Numbered from the stretch's first letter, positions 14,936 to 24,580 are shown. The stretch is 33,805 nucleotides of DNA from Opitutales bacterium (GCA_021772565.1 JAJFLR010000040.1:1-33805); one strand, 5' to 3'. Notes: generated by a model from the letters alone, not told the origin. Translations and numbers: made by a program.

Positions 14936-16810
14936 ATGAAGATAAATTTTGCGTATAGAGATAAAGATTATGATAATGACGGTGAGCATCATAAATTATT
15001 TATCCATTACAGAGATTCATTTGATTCTTTTACATTAGTAATCAATCTACGTTTAATAATTCCAATATTACTTATACTTTTTTTAATCACATATATAACT
15101 GGTACAATAGTTATCTATTTCAAAAGTTATCAAAAAAACAATACATCAATAACTTATTTTGATGTTATTAATCCTCTAAAATGGAGGGATCTCGAGAAAA
15201 AAAAAGCACTTGATCAAATTCAATATGGATTGGATTTAATTTCAATAGGGAATTCGACTGAAGGCGTAAACAATATTCGCGACGGATTACTAATAGCGCC
15301 TAATAATGCTCAAGTGCGTCTCTACCTGTCTAAATATTATGTAGGAAACGACGACATTAAATTAGCAATTGAATTACTGAAAGATGGGTTCAACTACAAC
15401 ATAAATGATATTGAATATTATGATAAATTTTTTAAATTAGCAGTTTTGTGTGAGTGTTATGATTCGATTTTAGAAGTTACAGCTAAAGCCATAAAGAATA
15501 ATAAATTATCGAGTAAGATTGAATTTCAAAATAGTGTTTTTTTTAATCACGCTAAAGCTTTGTATAAAAAAAATAAATTCAAATCCCTTCTTATATTTCT
15601 AGATGAATTTGAATTTAAATCAGATTTTGAAATTGAACTGATTCACTACAGGGTTAATGCATTTATTAAACTAAATAGATTTGATAGTGCTATAGAATAT
15701 GTCCTTAAATTTAAAAATAAATATATTAACTCTCCAAAATATCTCGAATTAATTGCTGATACATATAGGCTTAGCGGGAGGGATCTGGCATTTAAAACCG
15801 CATTAAATGAATTAGTAAAACTAAATCCAGAACGAATAAACACTTACCTTTATCAAATAAAATCACTACATAACAATGGTGAAGTAGAAAAATTGAATGA
15901 TTTATTTGAGAGCACATTAACTATCTTTAAAAGTAATAATAAAGATTTATTAAAAATAACTAAACTTGCGGCTCAATTACCATCCAGCAAGTTAACAAAA
16001 CTATGTTTAGATTCGGTTGATTATAGATCATCAGTTTATTTACCCGTATATTTTTCGTATATAACAGCAATAATGTTAGAATCTAAATGGGACTTAGGAT
16101 TAAAAGAATTTACAAAATTTAAAAATAGTATCAACAGATCAACGAACTATTTGGATACCCTCTATTATTATAAATTATTTAATATACTTTTTTATTTGGA
16201 TGAATATGGAATTTCATCTGCCGAATTAAAGTTAAATGAATTTACCAACGATAATAATTTACCTATTGATTTTTACTTGGAGTCATGTGAAATTTTAAGA
16301 TTAAATAATAAAATTGATGTTGCATTGTATTTAATTAATGGCGCTTTAAAGAAATATGATGAAAGTCCAAGAATAAAAAACGAGCATAATTTAGTCAAAA
16401 ATTTATTGAATAATAGAAATAAAACTGCAAACTATGATGAGCTTATTGCAGTATCCTATTTAGCTATTGATCACATAGACAAATTAATTGAGAAAAAAGA
16501 TTATGTCAGTGCAATTGATTTTTTAAAAACTCTTGAATCTAAAAATCCAAGTTGGGTTGAGGAAAACAAAAATATAATTGCCAAAAAACATTTGATAATA
16601 GATTTAGATTCATCCGATTTAGCTTATGCAAAAATTGCAATTAGAAATTATTTAGCAGTAAACCGTATGCGAGGTATTGAATTAATTTCATTAGCTCAAG
16701 AATATAAAGCAAAAGGTAGGGGTGATATAGCTAGAATCATAGTTGAAGAGATAGCAATACAAACGCCAAATGCCAAAGGCATCAGGGGGTTATTAAACAA
16801 TATTTATTAG
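14936..16810 (+). CDS. Membrane-anchored TPR-repeat protein
   Basis: A protein of 624 residues. A hydrophilic start of about 37 residues precedes one membrane helix at about 38-61 (LRLIIPILLILFLITYITGT). The remainder is all helix with TPR-like units: ALDQIQYGLDLISIGNSTEGVNNIRDGL and VRLYLSKYYVGNDDIKLAIELLKDG near the start, SPKYLELIADTYRLSGRDLAFKTAL in the middle, and a last unit with AQEYKAKGRGDIARIIVEEI. TPR arrays bind other proteins; no enzyme domain is present. It is very rich in Asn, Lys and Ile, like its neighbours, so it looks native. It probably forms an operon with the preceding ACP-like gene, but its role is unknown. Confidence 0.75.
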   Translation: MKINFAYRDKDYDNDGEHHKLFIHYRDSFDSFTLVINLRLIIPILLILFLITYITGTIVIYFKSYQKNNTSITYFDVINPLKWRDLEKKKALDQIQYGLDLISIGNSTEGVNNIRDGLLIAPNNAQVRLYLSKYYVGNDDIKLAIELLKDGFNYNINDIEYYDKFFKLAVLCECYDSILEVTAKAIKNNKLSSKIEFQNSVFFNHAKALYKKNKFKSLLIFLDEFEFKSDFEIELIHYRVNAFIKLNRFDSAIEYVLKFKNKYINSPKYLELIADTYRLSGRDLAFKTALNELVKLNPERINTYLYQIKSLHNNGEVEKLNDLFESTLTIFKSNNKDLLKITKLAAQLPSSKLTKLCLDSVDYRSSVYLPVYFSYITAIMLESKWDLGLKEFTKFKNSINRSTNYLDTLYYYKLFNILFYLDEYGISSAELKLNEFTNDNNLPIDFYLESCEILRLNNKIDVALYLINGALKKYDESPRIKNEHNLVKNLLNNRNKTANYDELIAVSYLAIDHIDKLIEKKDYVSAIDFLKTLESKNPSWVEENKNIIAKKHLIIDLDSSDLAYAKIAIRNYLAVNRMRGIELISLAQEYKAKGRGDIARIIVEEIAIQTPNAKGIRGLLNNIY

Positions 16811-16831
16811 ATATAATTATAATTTAAGAGT

Positions 16832-19663
16832 TTATTGATCACTGCCAGCTTTTATACTAATTTTTTCAAATGCACGATTCAACAGTTTGATAATATCCTT
16901 TTTTAAAATAGGTTTACTGATGTAATCTGACATTCCGGCTTCGAGACAACGTTCGCGGTCGCCAGCCATTGCATATGCTGTTGATGCAGCAATATAAATA
17001 TCTTTATTGTTGTTACCACAATTCCCGCATCTTATCTCTTTTGTAGCAGTTAGACCATCCATAACAGGCATTTGAAGATCCATTAATATTAAATTATAAT
17101 TTTTTAATGATAGTTTATCAAGAGCCTCTTTACCATTATTTGCAAGATCAGCATTATAACCTAATCTAGTTAAAATATTATTGAGCAACTTTTGATTATT
17201 ATACTCATCTTCAACCAAAAGTATTTTCATGGGACATGAGTCAGATAAAATAATAAATGGATATTTCGATTCATTTTTTTTATTTTCATGAAGTATATTT
17301 TCATCAACAGCTTCAGCCATAATATAAAAATAAAAAGTTGATCCCAATCCAATTTTACTTTCAACCCAAATATCACCAGACATTAAATTACATAATTTTT
17401 TACAAATTGCCAAACCCAATCCAGTCCCACCATAACGCTTCTCCATTGAATGACTTACTTGCGAATACAATTCAAATAACGTATTTGTCTTTTCTAAAGG
17501 AATACCAATTCCAGTATCCGCCACTGAAAAATTTAAGCGTAATTCATTACCAACAATTTCTCTTTTTGCTGAAACAGAAATTTTAACCTCACCACTATCA
17601 GTAAATTTAATGGCATTACTTACGAGATTTATTAATATTTGTCTTAATTCAACTATATCAATTTTTATAGTTTTGGGAGTACTTGGATCTATCTCAAACG
17701 TTAAATTAACTCCTTTACTCTGTGCAGAAATCCAAAATGTATCTACAACCTGTGCGATCAAATTTTCAATTTCTTCAACATTTTTAATAATCGCTAACCT
17801 ACCTGACTCAATCTTTGATATATCAAGTATATTATTCAATAACTCTAAAAGCTGACGACTATTATTCTTCACAATTTGCATACAGTCTTGTTGATATGGA
17901 TTTAGGTCTTCGTCTAACAACAAATCAGAAAAACCAATTATTGAATTCATTGGCGTTCTAATCTCATGACTCATTATTGCTAAAAAGTTACTTTTGGCTT
18001 GGTTATCTGCTATAGCAGATTCCATTGAATCACGTAAAGCCTGATCATTCTTTGTTTTTAATGTAATGTCCTGACCAATTGTAGAATAGCCGATAAGTTC
18101 CCCATTTGGATCATGTAAAGGAGTAGAATACCAATTACAAATAATGTTCGTACCATTATTCGTTATACTGTTTGTTTGAAAACTTTTTGAACTCGCTAAT
18201 TTTTCAACAAAGCTAATTGTATTTTCATTATTAAAAAGTTTTGTGAACTTACTCCCAATTGAATCTGCATCTAAATAACCAAACAAGCTTCTAGCTGAAG
18301 GATTCCAGTTAACAATTTCTATATTAGAATTATATTCTATAATTGGCAGCTGAGTATGATTAAAATGATATGAATTATTAGTTAACTTGCTGTTAGCATC
18401 AAACTTTGACAGCATAGGATTTAAACCACTAGTAATTACTAATGAAATACTGACAATATTTCCAAAATAATTCTTGTTAGGATATTGTTTAATATTTAAT
18501 TTTAACTTTTCTCCAATTTTTGGTTTTAATTTTATATCATAACTGATAACTTTTGCATTAGTAGCAGTCTCGAGCAATGAGTTATTTAATAAACCAAGCT
18601 GATCATCATCACAAAAGGCTGATAGCATTTGTCCAGATAATTCATGTTTTGAAAACTTCAGTAATTTTTCTGCAAATGAATTTACATTTAAAATTTTTCC
18701 ATTTTTATCAGAAAAAATAACCGCCTGGTCTAATTGATCAATAATATTAGCTTGGTTTTCCAGCTCTTTTTTTTCTATCAGGTTTTCTATTTCAATACTA
18801 ACTAACGGAACTATTCCTTTAACTACAGACTCAATTTCATTATAATTATTAAAAGATTCACTATGCAGAATCGCAATTACTCCAATTACTATATTTTGAG
18901 AATTTGTTAGTGGTACTCCAACAAAAACTTGGGAATTAAAATCAATTGACATTATATCGTTTGGAAATTTTTTTCTTAGATCCTCAATACAAACCAAACA
19001 CCCCTGTGATATTGATTTCTTAATCGGTGATCCTTCAAGATTCCAGGTAAAATTGTGTAGATTATTACCATAAGCGTTTATAGATAATGTATGAGCTTTA
19101 AGATATTGATCATCATTCAACACTGCAACTAAAGCCACATCAACTTGAAGAATCTTGGTAAGCTCATTCGTTAAAGTAGAATAAAATGCGTCGCCACGAG
19201 TTGTGGTTAATTTTTCTACAATTACTGATAATAAATTAATATTACTTACGCCTTTATATCTAGACCTGACACGAGTATTCGTATTTTTAATAACGTATGG
19301 CAAGTATCGCAAGTAATCATTATTTGAATCTATTATAACAATTTCTTCCACATTAGTTCTCAAAGATTGTAACGAGGCTTCTTCAGATGTAGAATCAATT
19401 AATAATATAACTGGTGCTCTTAAATCTTTACCTATTGAAATTATTTTAAAAATTTCGGCATTAGAGGATTTATAGCTAACAAGTAATATATCAAACTCAG
19501 TCTGCTTTTTGTTTAACAATTCAATTGCAGATTCAATAGATTGGGACCACTGAATTTGCATCTGAAATACAAATTGAGACAATGATTCATTTATCCTCTC
19601 AACGACAGATGTATCATCTTCAACTAGAAGTATTCTAATATTATCCTGTGGCTTTATTCCCAT
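16832..19663 (-). CDS. Hybrid sensor histidine kinase / response regulator
   Basis: A protein of 943 residues. Order: a receiver-like domain (8-130) starting IRILLVEDD, in which the phospho-acceptor position reads DILLVSYKS with Ser in place of Asp; a GAF-like domain (about 145-300); two PAS domains (LDQAVIFSDKNGKILNVN, and LPIIEYNSNIEIVNWNPSA); HisKA with the phospho-His in SHEIRTP (H566); HATPase boxes NLVSNAIKFT, DTGIGI and GGTGLGLAI; and a complete C-terminal receiver with Asp in LILMDLQMP (D862). No membrane segment is present, so it is a cytoplasmic sensor. No DNA-binding partner is adjacent; output may go through an Hpt protein elsewhere. It is convergent with the TPR gene, with a 21-bp gap. 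Confidence 0.9.
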   Translation of the reverse strand: MGIKPQDNIRILLVEDDTSVVERINESLSQFVFQMQIQWSQSIESAIELLNKKQTEFDILLVSYKSSNAEIFKIISIGKDLRAPVILLIDSTSEEASLQSLRTNVEEIVIIDSNNDYLRYLPYVIKNTNTRVRSRYKGVSNINLLSVIVEKLTTTRGDAFYSTLTNELTKILQVDVALVAVLNDDQYLKAHTLSINAYGNNLHNFTWNLEGSPIKKSISQGCLVCIEDLRKKFPNDIMSIDFNSQVFVGVPLTNSQNIVIGVIAILHSESFNNYNEIESVVKGIVPLVSIEIENLIEKKELENQANIIDQLDQAVIFSDKNGKILNVNSFAEKLLKFSKHELSGQMLSAFCDDDQLGLLNNSLLETATNAKVISYDIKLKPKIGEKLKLNIKQYPNKNYFGNIVSISLVITSGLNPMLSKFDANSKLTNNSYHFNHTQLPIIEYNSNIEIVNWNPSARSLFGYLDADSIGSKFTKLFNNENTISFVEKLASSKSFQTNSITNNGTNIICNWYSTPLHDPNGELIGYSTIGQDITLKTKNDQALRDSMESAIADNQAKSNFLAIMSHEIRTPMNSIIGFSDLLLDEDLNPYQQDCMQIVKNNSRQLLELLNNILDISKIESGRLAIIKNVEEIENLIAQVVDTFWISAQSKGVNLTFEIDPSTPKTIKIDIVELRQILINLVSNAIKFTDSGEVKISVSAKREIVGNELRLNFSVADTGIGIPLEKTNTLFELYSQVSHSMEKRYGGTGLGLAICKKLCNLMSGDIWVESKIGLGSTFYFYIMAEAVDENILHENKKNESKYPFIILSDSCPMKILLVEDEYNNQKLLNNILTRLGYNADLANNGKEALDKLSLKNYNLILMDLQMPVMDGLTATKEIRCGNCGNNNKDIYIAASTAYAMAGDRERCLEAGMSDYISKPILKKDIIKLLNRAFEKISIKAGSDQ

Positions 19664-20060
19664 TAAATAGTTGATATTTTAATTGATAAAATTTTAGCTA
19701 TAGGCATTGGCCTGCCATTGATTAAGGCATTGTTCCCGTGTTTCTAGGGTATAATATGCATCAATTAACGAATAAGTATATCTATAATATACATTAGTTG
19801 ATAAATTTAAAAAATATTAACAAAATATATAATTAAATATTAAAAGTAGTTTTAGTATTTACACTTTTTTATAGTCAGAAAATCTCCGTTACAACCAATA
19901 GTAGTTCACAATTAATAACCTTTTATAGAATTTCATAATAAAAATTTTACATTATATCGATACAATTACAAATTATTAGAGAGCATCAAATATTGAATAT
20001 TAATCACTATGTTGGTTTTAAATATCGCATTAGCGACAAGGATAATATTTCAATTAAAGA
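19664..20060. other. 397-bp non-coding spacer between divergent genes
   Basis: AT-rich, no gene. A TATAAT at about 19751 could be a -10 box for rightward transcription, but no -35 element is well spaced, so no promoter is called. Confidence 0.4.
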
Positions 20061-21098
20061 ATGAAATTTTCAACAGTCTGCCTGGAATCACTTGAATATA
20101 TAGAACCACCCGAAATATGGTCTACTGATAATATTGAGCAACAACTAGCACCTTTATACAAAAGACTCAAACTTCCATATGGCCGATTGGAATTGATGAC
20201 AGGTATACAAGAAAGAAAATTTTGGCATAAAAATATCAATCCTTCTGATGCAAGCGCACTAGCTGGAAAAAAAGCATTAATAAATTCTAATTTTAAAACA
20301 AAAGAAATAGATCTACTTGTACATTGTAGCGTTTGTCGTGATAGATTGGAGCCTGCTACAGCATCCTATGTTCACCATAAATTAAAACTTTCAAATGAAT
20401 GTATGACTTTTGATATTTCAAATGCCTGTCTTGGATTTTTAAATGCTATGTCAGTAGCTAGTGGAATGATTGAAAGTGGTAACATAAAACGCGCGTTAAT
20501 AGTTTCAGGAGAAAATGGGAAACCATTGTTGGAAAATACAATAAAAAAGCTAACAAATTCAACATTTACCAGAAATGAGATCAAACCCTACATTGCTAAC
20601 CTTACAATTGGTGCAGGGGCTGTGGCATGCATACTCTGTCATCAATCATTGGCAGATTGTGATACTCCCAAATTGATTGGAGGTTCATATGAAACAGACT
20701 CAAGCTATTGTAATTTATGTGAGGGGGATACATCTTCTGGAGGAACCGGTTTAGAAATGCAAACTGATTCTGAAAAGTTGCTCAATGCAGGTGTAAAAGT
20801 CGCTAAACAAACATGGTTAAAATTCAAGGAAACGACAGATTGGAAAGAATCAACAATTGATCGCTCAATCTGTCATCAAGTTGGTAATACCCATAGAAAA
20901 AAATTATATGAGACACTAAATCTGGATTTAGGAAAAGATTATTCGACTTTTAAAAATTGGGGCAATACAGGATCAGCCTCATTACCAATAACTTTAGCAA
21001 AAGCGATCAAAGAAAAAAAAATTAATAATAATGATAAAGTAGTCCTTCTAGGAATCGGCAGTGGCCTAACGTGCATGATGTTAGGTATAAGATACTAG
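20061..21098 (+). CDS. OleA-like 3-oxoacyl-ACP synthase III family thiolase
   Basis: A protein of 345 residues of the FabH/OleA group. The nucleophile Cys123 lies in DISNACLGFLNAM. His272 (ICHQVGNTH) and Asn302 (WGNTGSAS) complete the triad. Closeness to OleA is suggested by the N-terminal ESLEYIEPPEIWST with LAPLYKRL, the segment SVCRDRLEPATAS whose Glu97 matches the catalytic base unique to OleA, MTFDISNACLGF, and the end LGIGSGLTCMM. OleA condenses two long-chain acyl thioesters head to head, the first step of long-chain olefin formation. The partners oleB, oleC and oleD are not adjacent here, so the product is uncertain. It is convergent with the sugar kinase gene (6-bp gap). Confidence 0.8.
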   Translation: MKFSTVCLESLEYIEPPEIWSTDNIEQQLAPLYKRLKLPYGRLELMTGIQERKFWHKNINPSDASALAGKKALINSNFKTKEIDLLVHCSVCRDRLEPATASYVHHKLKLSNECMTFDISNACLGFLNAMSVASGMIESGNIKRALIVSGENGKPLLENTIKKLTNSTFTRNEIKPYIANLTIGAGAVACILCHQSLADCDTPKLIGGSYETDSSYCNLCEGDTSSGGTGLEMQTDSEKLLNAGVKVAKQTWLKFKETTDWKESTIDRSICHQVGNTHRKKLYETLNLDLGKDYSTFKNWGNTGSASLPITLAKAIKEKKINNNDKVVLLGIGSGLTCMMLGIRY

Positions 21099-21104
21099 CT
21101 ATTC

Positions 21105-22082
21105 TTATTGAGTAACTATTTCCAAATTATTATATTTAACAAAACTTTTTTTTGGATAAAAATTTGTTGGAATATATTTATTAGTTTTAACAGAGTACTC
21201 ACTTTCGTCCATTTTTAAAATATCTCTGATATCATAGTTTGGTGATGCACACTCTTGGGTTGCTACAAATGCACCCAGTCGACAACATCTATTTATAAAT
21301 GTATTGTTAATGGTATCTCCATATATCAAAGACTTCACAAACATTGCTGTAAACGCATCACCGGCACCAACAACATTTTTTACTTCTACGGGTTTTGATT
21401 CACCATATACAAATTTTGATCCGTCGAAATAGACTGCTCCTTTTTCTCCTCGTGTTACACAAATCTTTTTTACCTGTGTTAAATTTGATAATTCAATAAT
21501 CGCTTTTTCAAGTCCACTTCCATTAACAATGCATCCTGTAATTTGAACTAGCTCATTTTGATTTAGTTTAACCACATCAGATTTATTTGCTAATTGAATA
21601 ACGAGATCAATATTATCATATGGCTGCCGTAAGTTTACATCAAAAACTTTAAGAAAACCTGGGATTTGAAGAATTTTAAATAGCCTGTTTCTATTTTTTT
21701 GATTTCTTGCTGATAGAGATCCATAGACGAATGCATCAACTTCTTGAAGAAAGTTGTATAGATTAATTCCAACATGAATATCATCCCACGCTACATTTTC
21801 TCTAATATTGTATCTCGGCTCACCTTTGTAGTTAAATCTAACTTTAGCAGTTCCTGTTAACATTTCACGAGTATGAGTAATAAAACGAGTATGCACACCT
21901 CTTGTAGCCATCCGTTCGAGTGCCTCAATTCCTAACTGGTCATGTCCAACTGCAGAAACTAGGTATGAATTTAACCCTAACTGGGACATGTGTGTCGCAA
22001 CGTTATGAGGTGCACCGCCCAGAAATAATCCTAAAGGCATTACATCCCATAATACTTCGCCAAAACTGATCACATTCTTCAT
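21105..22082 (-). CDS. PfkB-family carbohydrate kinase (fructokinase-like)
   Basis: A ribokinase/PfkB-family kinase of 325 residues. The first signature region contains FLGGAPHNVATHMSQLG, the sugar-binding GG. The second signature is VVGAGDAFTAMFV, with the catalytic base Asp242. FDVNLRQPY and KLNQNEL are typical of fructokinases and related ketohexose kinases. The expected reaction is ATP-dependent phosphorylation of a sugar, perhaps fructose. No transporter or other sugar gene is nearby to narrow the substrate. The gene appears monocistronic. Confidence 0.85.
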   Translation of the reverse strand: MKNVISFGEVLWDVMPLGLFLGGAPHNVATHMSQLGLNSYLVSAVGHDQLGIEALERMATRGVHTRFITHTREMLTGTAKVRFNYKGEPRYNIRENVAWDDIHVGINLYNFLQEVDAFVYGSLSARNQKNRNRLFKILQIPGFLKVFDVNLRQPYDNIDLVIQLANKSDVVKLNQNELVQITGCIVNGSGLEKAIIELSNLTQVKKICVTRGEKGAVYFDGSKFVYGESKPVEVKNVVGAGDAFTAMFVKSLIYGDTINNTFINRCCRLGAFVATQECASPNYDIRDILKMDESEYSVKTNKYIPTNFYPKKSFVKYNNLEIVTQ

Positions 22083-22317
22083 AATAAGGTGTTTAATTTA
22101 TATATAGTGTCATAAATAAAGTAAAAAAGCAAAAATAATTATGTAAATAACCTATGAAAAATCTTAATGATATGAAATAATTTTTACACTTAAAAATTAT
22201 TATTTACAGCAATATTTTTATTTTTGCATATACTAATATCAGAGAATCAGGTGATTAATTCTACATATCTGATACAATCTATTATCTATTTAATAGTACC
22301 GCAAATTTTCATAATAG

Positions 22318-23163
22318 CTACTTGGCAGTTTTCTGACGTAACCATTGTCCATCATCTTTAATTGGAATTTTAAAAGATTCAGGATTAATCTGAACATTAA
22401 TATCTATAGAATCATAAATGACATTTTTAAAAACTTTACCATTTACAACATGTTGCATTTCCATATCCACAACAACATTTCCTACTTTTTTCTTCTTTGT
22501 AATAAAATAATCAGCATCAACTAATTCACCTGCAAACATTTCCTGATAACCAACTCTTCGAATTAAAAAGTTTTTCTTGTCAATATAGTACCACATAATA
22601 GGGCCATCTTTCAATTTTGCTTTGAGTAAGTACATTGGCTGTCCAAAAACTTTTTTCTCTCCCTGATATGCAAAATTATGCCCTTTTACTTCCCAATCGA
22701 CAAATGGACCATGCACATCTGATAATACATCATACTCGACGTTCTTCTCTTTTCCAAGCGCTACAGGATATTTCAATTCAGGTTCAGTCTCATGCAACCA
22801 GGCCACTTCACCATCGTAAGCTCTTAAATTTTTATAACTCCTTCCCATTTTACGGTATGAGGTCTGCTCCCAATAAAAATGGGGGAATTTAATATACCAA
22901 ATTTTTTTAAACTCATCATGATTTTTAATTTCACGTCCAATAATCTTTACAGAGTTGATTTTCTTTATTAATTGCACACCACCTCTAGCCCGTAGATTTA
23001 ATGTTATAATTTTCCTTGATGTTACATCTGTTGATGTAGGCCCTTTATCAACTTCACTTTCTTCACTCTCCTCAATATCTTGACCGTCTACTGTTGCTAT
23101 GAAAAACAAACCAACATTAAATAAAACTAAAGTGAGTAAAAGTTTATAAGAATATTTAGTCAT
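22318..23163 (-). CDS. Periplasmic LolA-like (outer-membrane lipoprotein-sorting) protein
   Basis: About 281 residues from the chosen start MTKYSYKLLLTLVLF, which begins a clear signal peptide ending near VDGQ. A longer frame from 23211 would put 16 non-signal residues ahead of it and overlap the upstream gene. After an acidic linker (EESEESEVDK) the protein has alternating strands with LRARGGVQLIKKINSVKIIG, YDGEVAWL, and WYYIDKKNFLIRRV. This is the concave beta-sheet pattern of the LolA/LolB-like 'lipoprotein-sorting' family. Members of this type are often predicted in this phylum, with ligands unproven. The gene lies just after the RecO-like gene on the same strand and probably shares its transcript. 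Confidence 0.75.
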   Translation of the reverse strand: MTKYSYKLLLTLVLFNVGLFFIATVDGQDIEESEESEVDKGPTSTDVTSRKIITLNLRARGGVQLIKKINSVKIIGREIKNHDEFKKIWYIKFPHFYWEQTSYRKMGRSYKNLRAYDGEVAWLHETEPELKYPVALGKEKNVEYDVLSDVHGPFVDWEVKGHNFAYQGEKKVFGQPMYLLKAKLKDGPIMWYYIDKKNFLIRRVGYQEMFAGELVDADYFITKKKKVGNVVVDMEMQHVVNGKVFKNVIYDSIDINVQINPESFKIPIKDDGQWLRQKTAK

Positions 23164-23210
23164 AATGATTACTTCAGATAAAATTATATTTTTGGCAATT
23201 TCAATATCCA

Positions 23211-23825
23211 TTATTTAACTAAAAAATCAGTGTTATATTTGAGCCAATTTTTAATACTTTGAAGTAGTGAAATAAGATTACTCTCATCCAAATTATGATC
23301 ATTAATTCTATTGAAAATAATATCATTAGCTAAAATTTTATTTCTACGATTGAGCGAATTAATCCAGTCTTGCTTTACTGGATATCCTTCATCACGAGCT
23401 AATAAATAAATTGTTTTAATAAATACAGATTCCGGCTGTGCACCATTTGACCAAAAGTATATTGCCTTCAATGTCAGTTCATAAAATCTCTCAAATGATT
23501 CAATATATTTTAAATTATTAATTAAAAAATTTGAATATTCAGCAGCATAAACAAATGATTTATAATAATTACTAATTGAAGAATTACTTTTGATTAGTCT
23601 ATAATCTCGAATAAACCATATCTCAGAAGTTTTAATTCTATCGAGATCAAGTATCGCAATATCAAATAAGTCAGGGTTCAACTTTGAAATCTTTTTTTTT
23701 GGTATTCTTTTTATACACAATAAAATTCCAAATTTTTTAGTGAAAATATAAAAGTGAAGATTCGACCCACTCTTCTCAATTTTTTTGAGAACAATACCTT
23801 CTACTGATATTTGCTGAGTCGACAT
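23211..23825 (-). CDS. RecO-like DNA repair protein
   Basis: A protein of 204 residues. The N-terminal 80 residues look like the RecO OB-fold: VEGIVLKKIEKSGSNLHFYIFTKKFGILLCI, then KLNPDLFDIAILDLDRIKTSEIWFIRDYRLI. The helical remainder fits the RecO C-terminal domain (YAAEYSNFLINNL, then FYELTLKAIYFWSNG). RecO anneals single strands and loads RecA with RecR. The zinc-binding cysteines of some RecO proteins are absent and the protein is shorter than the E. coli form (about 240), so the assignment is tentative. It is divergent from the small Cys-rich gene. Confidence 0.6.
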   Translation of the reverse strand: MSTQQISVEGIVLKKIEKSGSNLHFYIFTKKFGILLCIKRIPKKKISKLNPDLFDIAILDLDRIKTSEIWFIRDYRLIKSNSSISNYYKSFVYAAEYSNFLINNLKYIESFERFYELTLKAIYFWSNGAQPESVFIKTIYLLARDEGYPVKQDWINSLNRRNKILANDIIFNRINDHNLDESNLISLLQSIKNWLKYNTDFLVK

Positions 23826-23928
23826 ACTAACTTACATTCTAACTTAATCATTGAATAATAGATTTATAATTAATTTATTTAAACTTGATATAACTTATCA
23901 AATTATAAATTATATCTTTAACATAAAT

Positions 23929-24129
23929 ATGATGATGAATTCAGATTGGCAGAGCATTACAGTAAAATTGATTTTTGGAATCACATGTTTCATTATGATT
24001 TGGAGAATATTGCGCAGAAAAAATAAATCTACCGGATGCGGAGATGATTGTACATGCAATTCGTCTTCCAAACAGAACTTTAAGTATAATAAAGCAATAG
24101 AAAATATTTTGAGCAAAAAAACTGATTAG
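23929..24129 (+). CDS. Small Cys-rich single-pass membrane protein
   Basis: 66 residues starting MMMNSDWQS. One membrane helix (VKLIFGITCFIMIWRIL) is followed by a basic stop-transfer sequence (RRKNK) and a Cys cluster, STGCGDDCTCNSSSK, then a charged tail. This plan resembles the short FeoB-associated Cys-rich membrane proteins, but no feoA or feoB is present. The cluster could bind a metal. An in-frame TTG at 23851 would add 26 residues of doubtful hydrophobic sequence and is not preferred. Confidence 0.6.
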   Translation: MMMNSDWQSITVKLIFGITCFIMIWRILRRKNKSTGCGDDCTCNSSSKQNFKYNKAIENILSKKTD

Positions 24130-24580
24130 CCGCTTTAATAATTTGTTCTCATAATAATTTTATTTTTCTAATCAATTATTTTTCATCTCAGTCATATTAT
24201 TAACTAATTTTTATTTTAATCTTTGTAAAAATTGCCTCCAATTGAATTAACTCTATAGTGTGTAAGGATTTAGTATAATAACTGAATCCTAACTCTTTAT
24301 ACATTTATAATTTAAATTAGCCAAATACTAATTTGTACTTGATTAAACGATTAATTAATTACTACTCTGTTTTAGTTTTTCATGGGGATGAATAGTAGTG
24401 AGCCCCTAGCCATTTGTCAGTAAGCGCTAATTTTGATGCGATAAACAGCGAGTGGGTAGGGGCATTTTTATGGACAAATAACACTCATTAAAATATATCC
24501 TGAAACTACAAATCCTAAAAATTGTCCTGATTTAATTTTATCGTTAAGGTAAAAATTTAAAGTATAGTTTTCTTCTTAAC
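24130..24580. other. 451-bp non-coding spacer
   Basis: No gene is seen. It contains the structured candidate at 24402-24470 and otherwise AT-rich DNA. Confidence 0.5.
24402..24470 (+). ncRNA. Candidate structured RNA or terminator-like hairpin
   Basis: GCCCCTAGCC (24402-24411) pairs with GGGTAGGGGC (24454-24463), 9 of 10 positions, around a 42-nt interior that can form a smaller CGCT/AGCG hairpin. The closing stem is followed at once by ATTTTTAT, as in intrinsic terminators. It stands out as a G/C-rich island in very AT-rich DNA and lies about 110 bp upstream of the phosphodiesterase-TPR gene. It matches no riboswitch class I know. A terminator of an unseen transcript, a leader attenuator, or a small mobile repeat are all possible. 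Confidence 0.4.

Noticed and set aside
19740-19760. TATAAT as promoter
   Set aside because: No -35 hexamer at acceptable spacing and the DNA is so AT-rich that such matches occur by chance.
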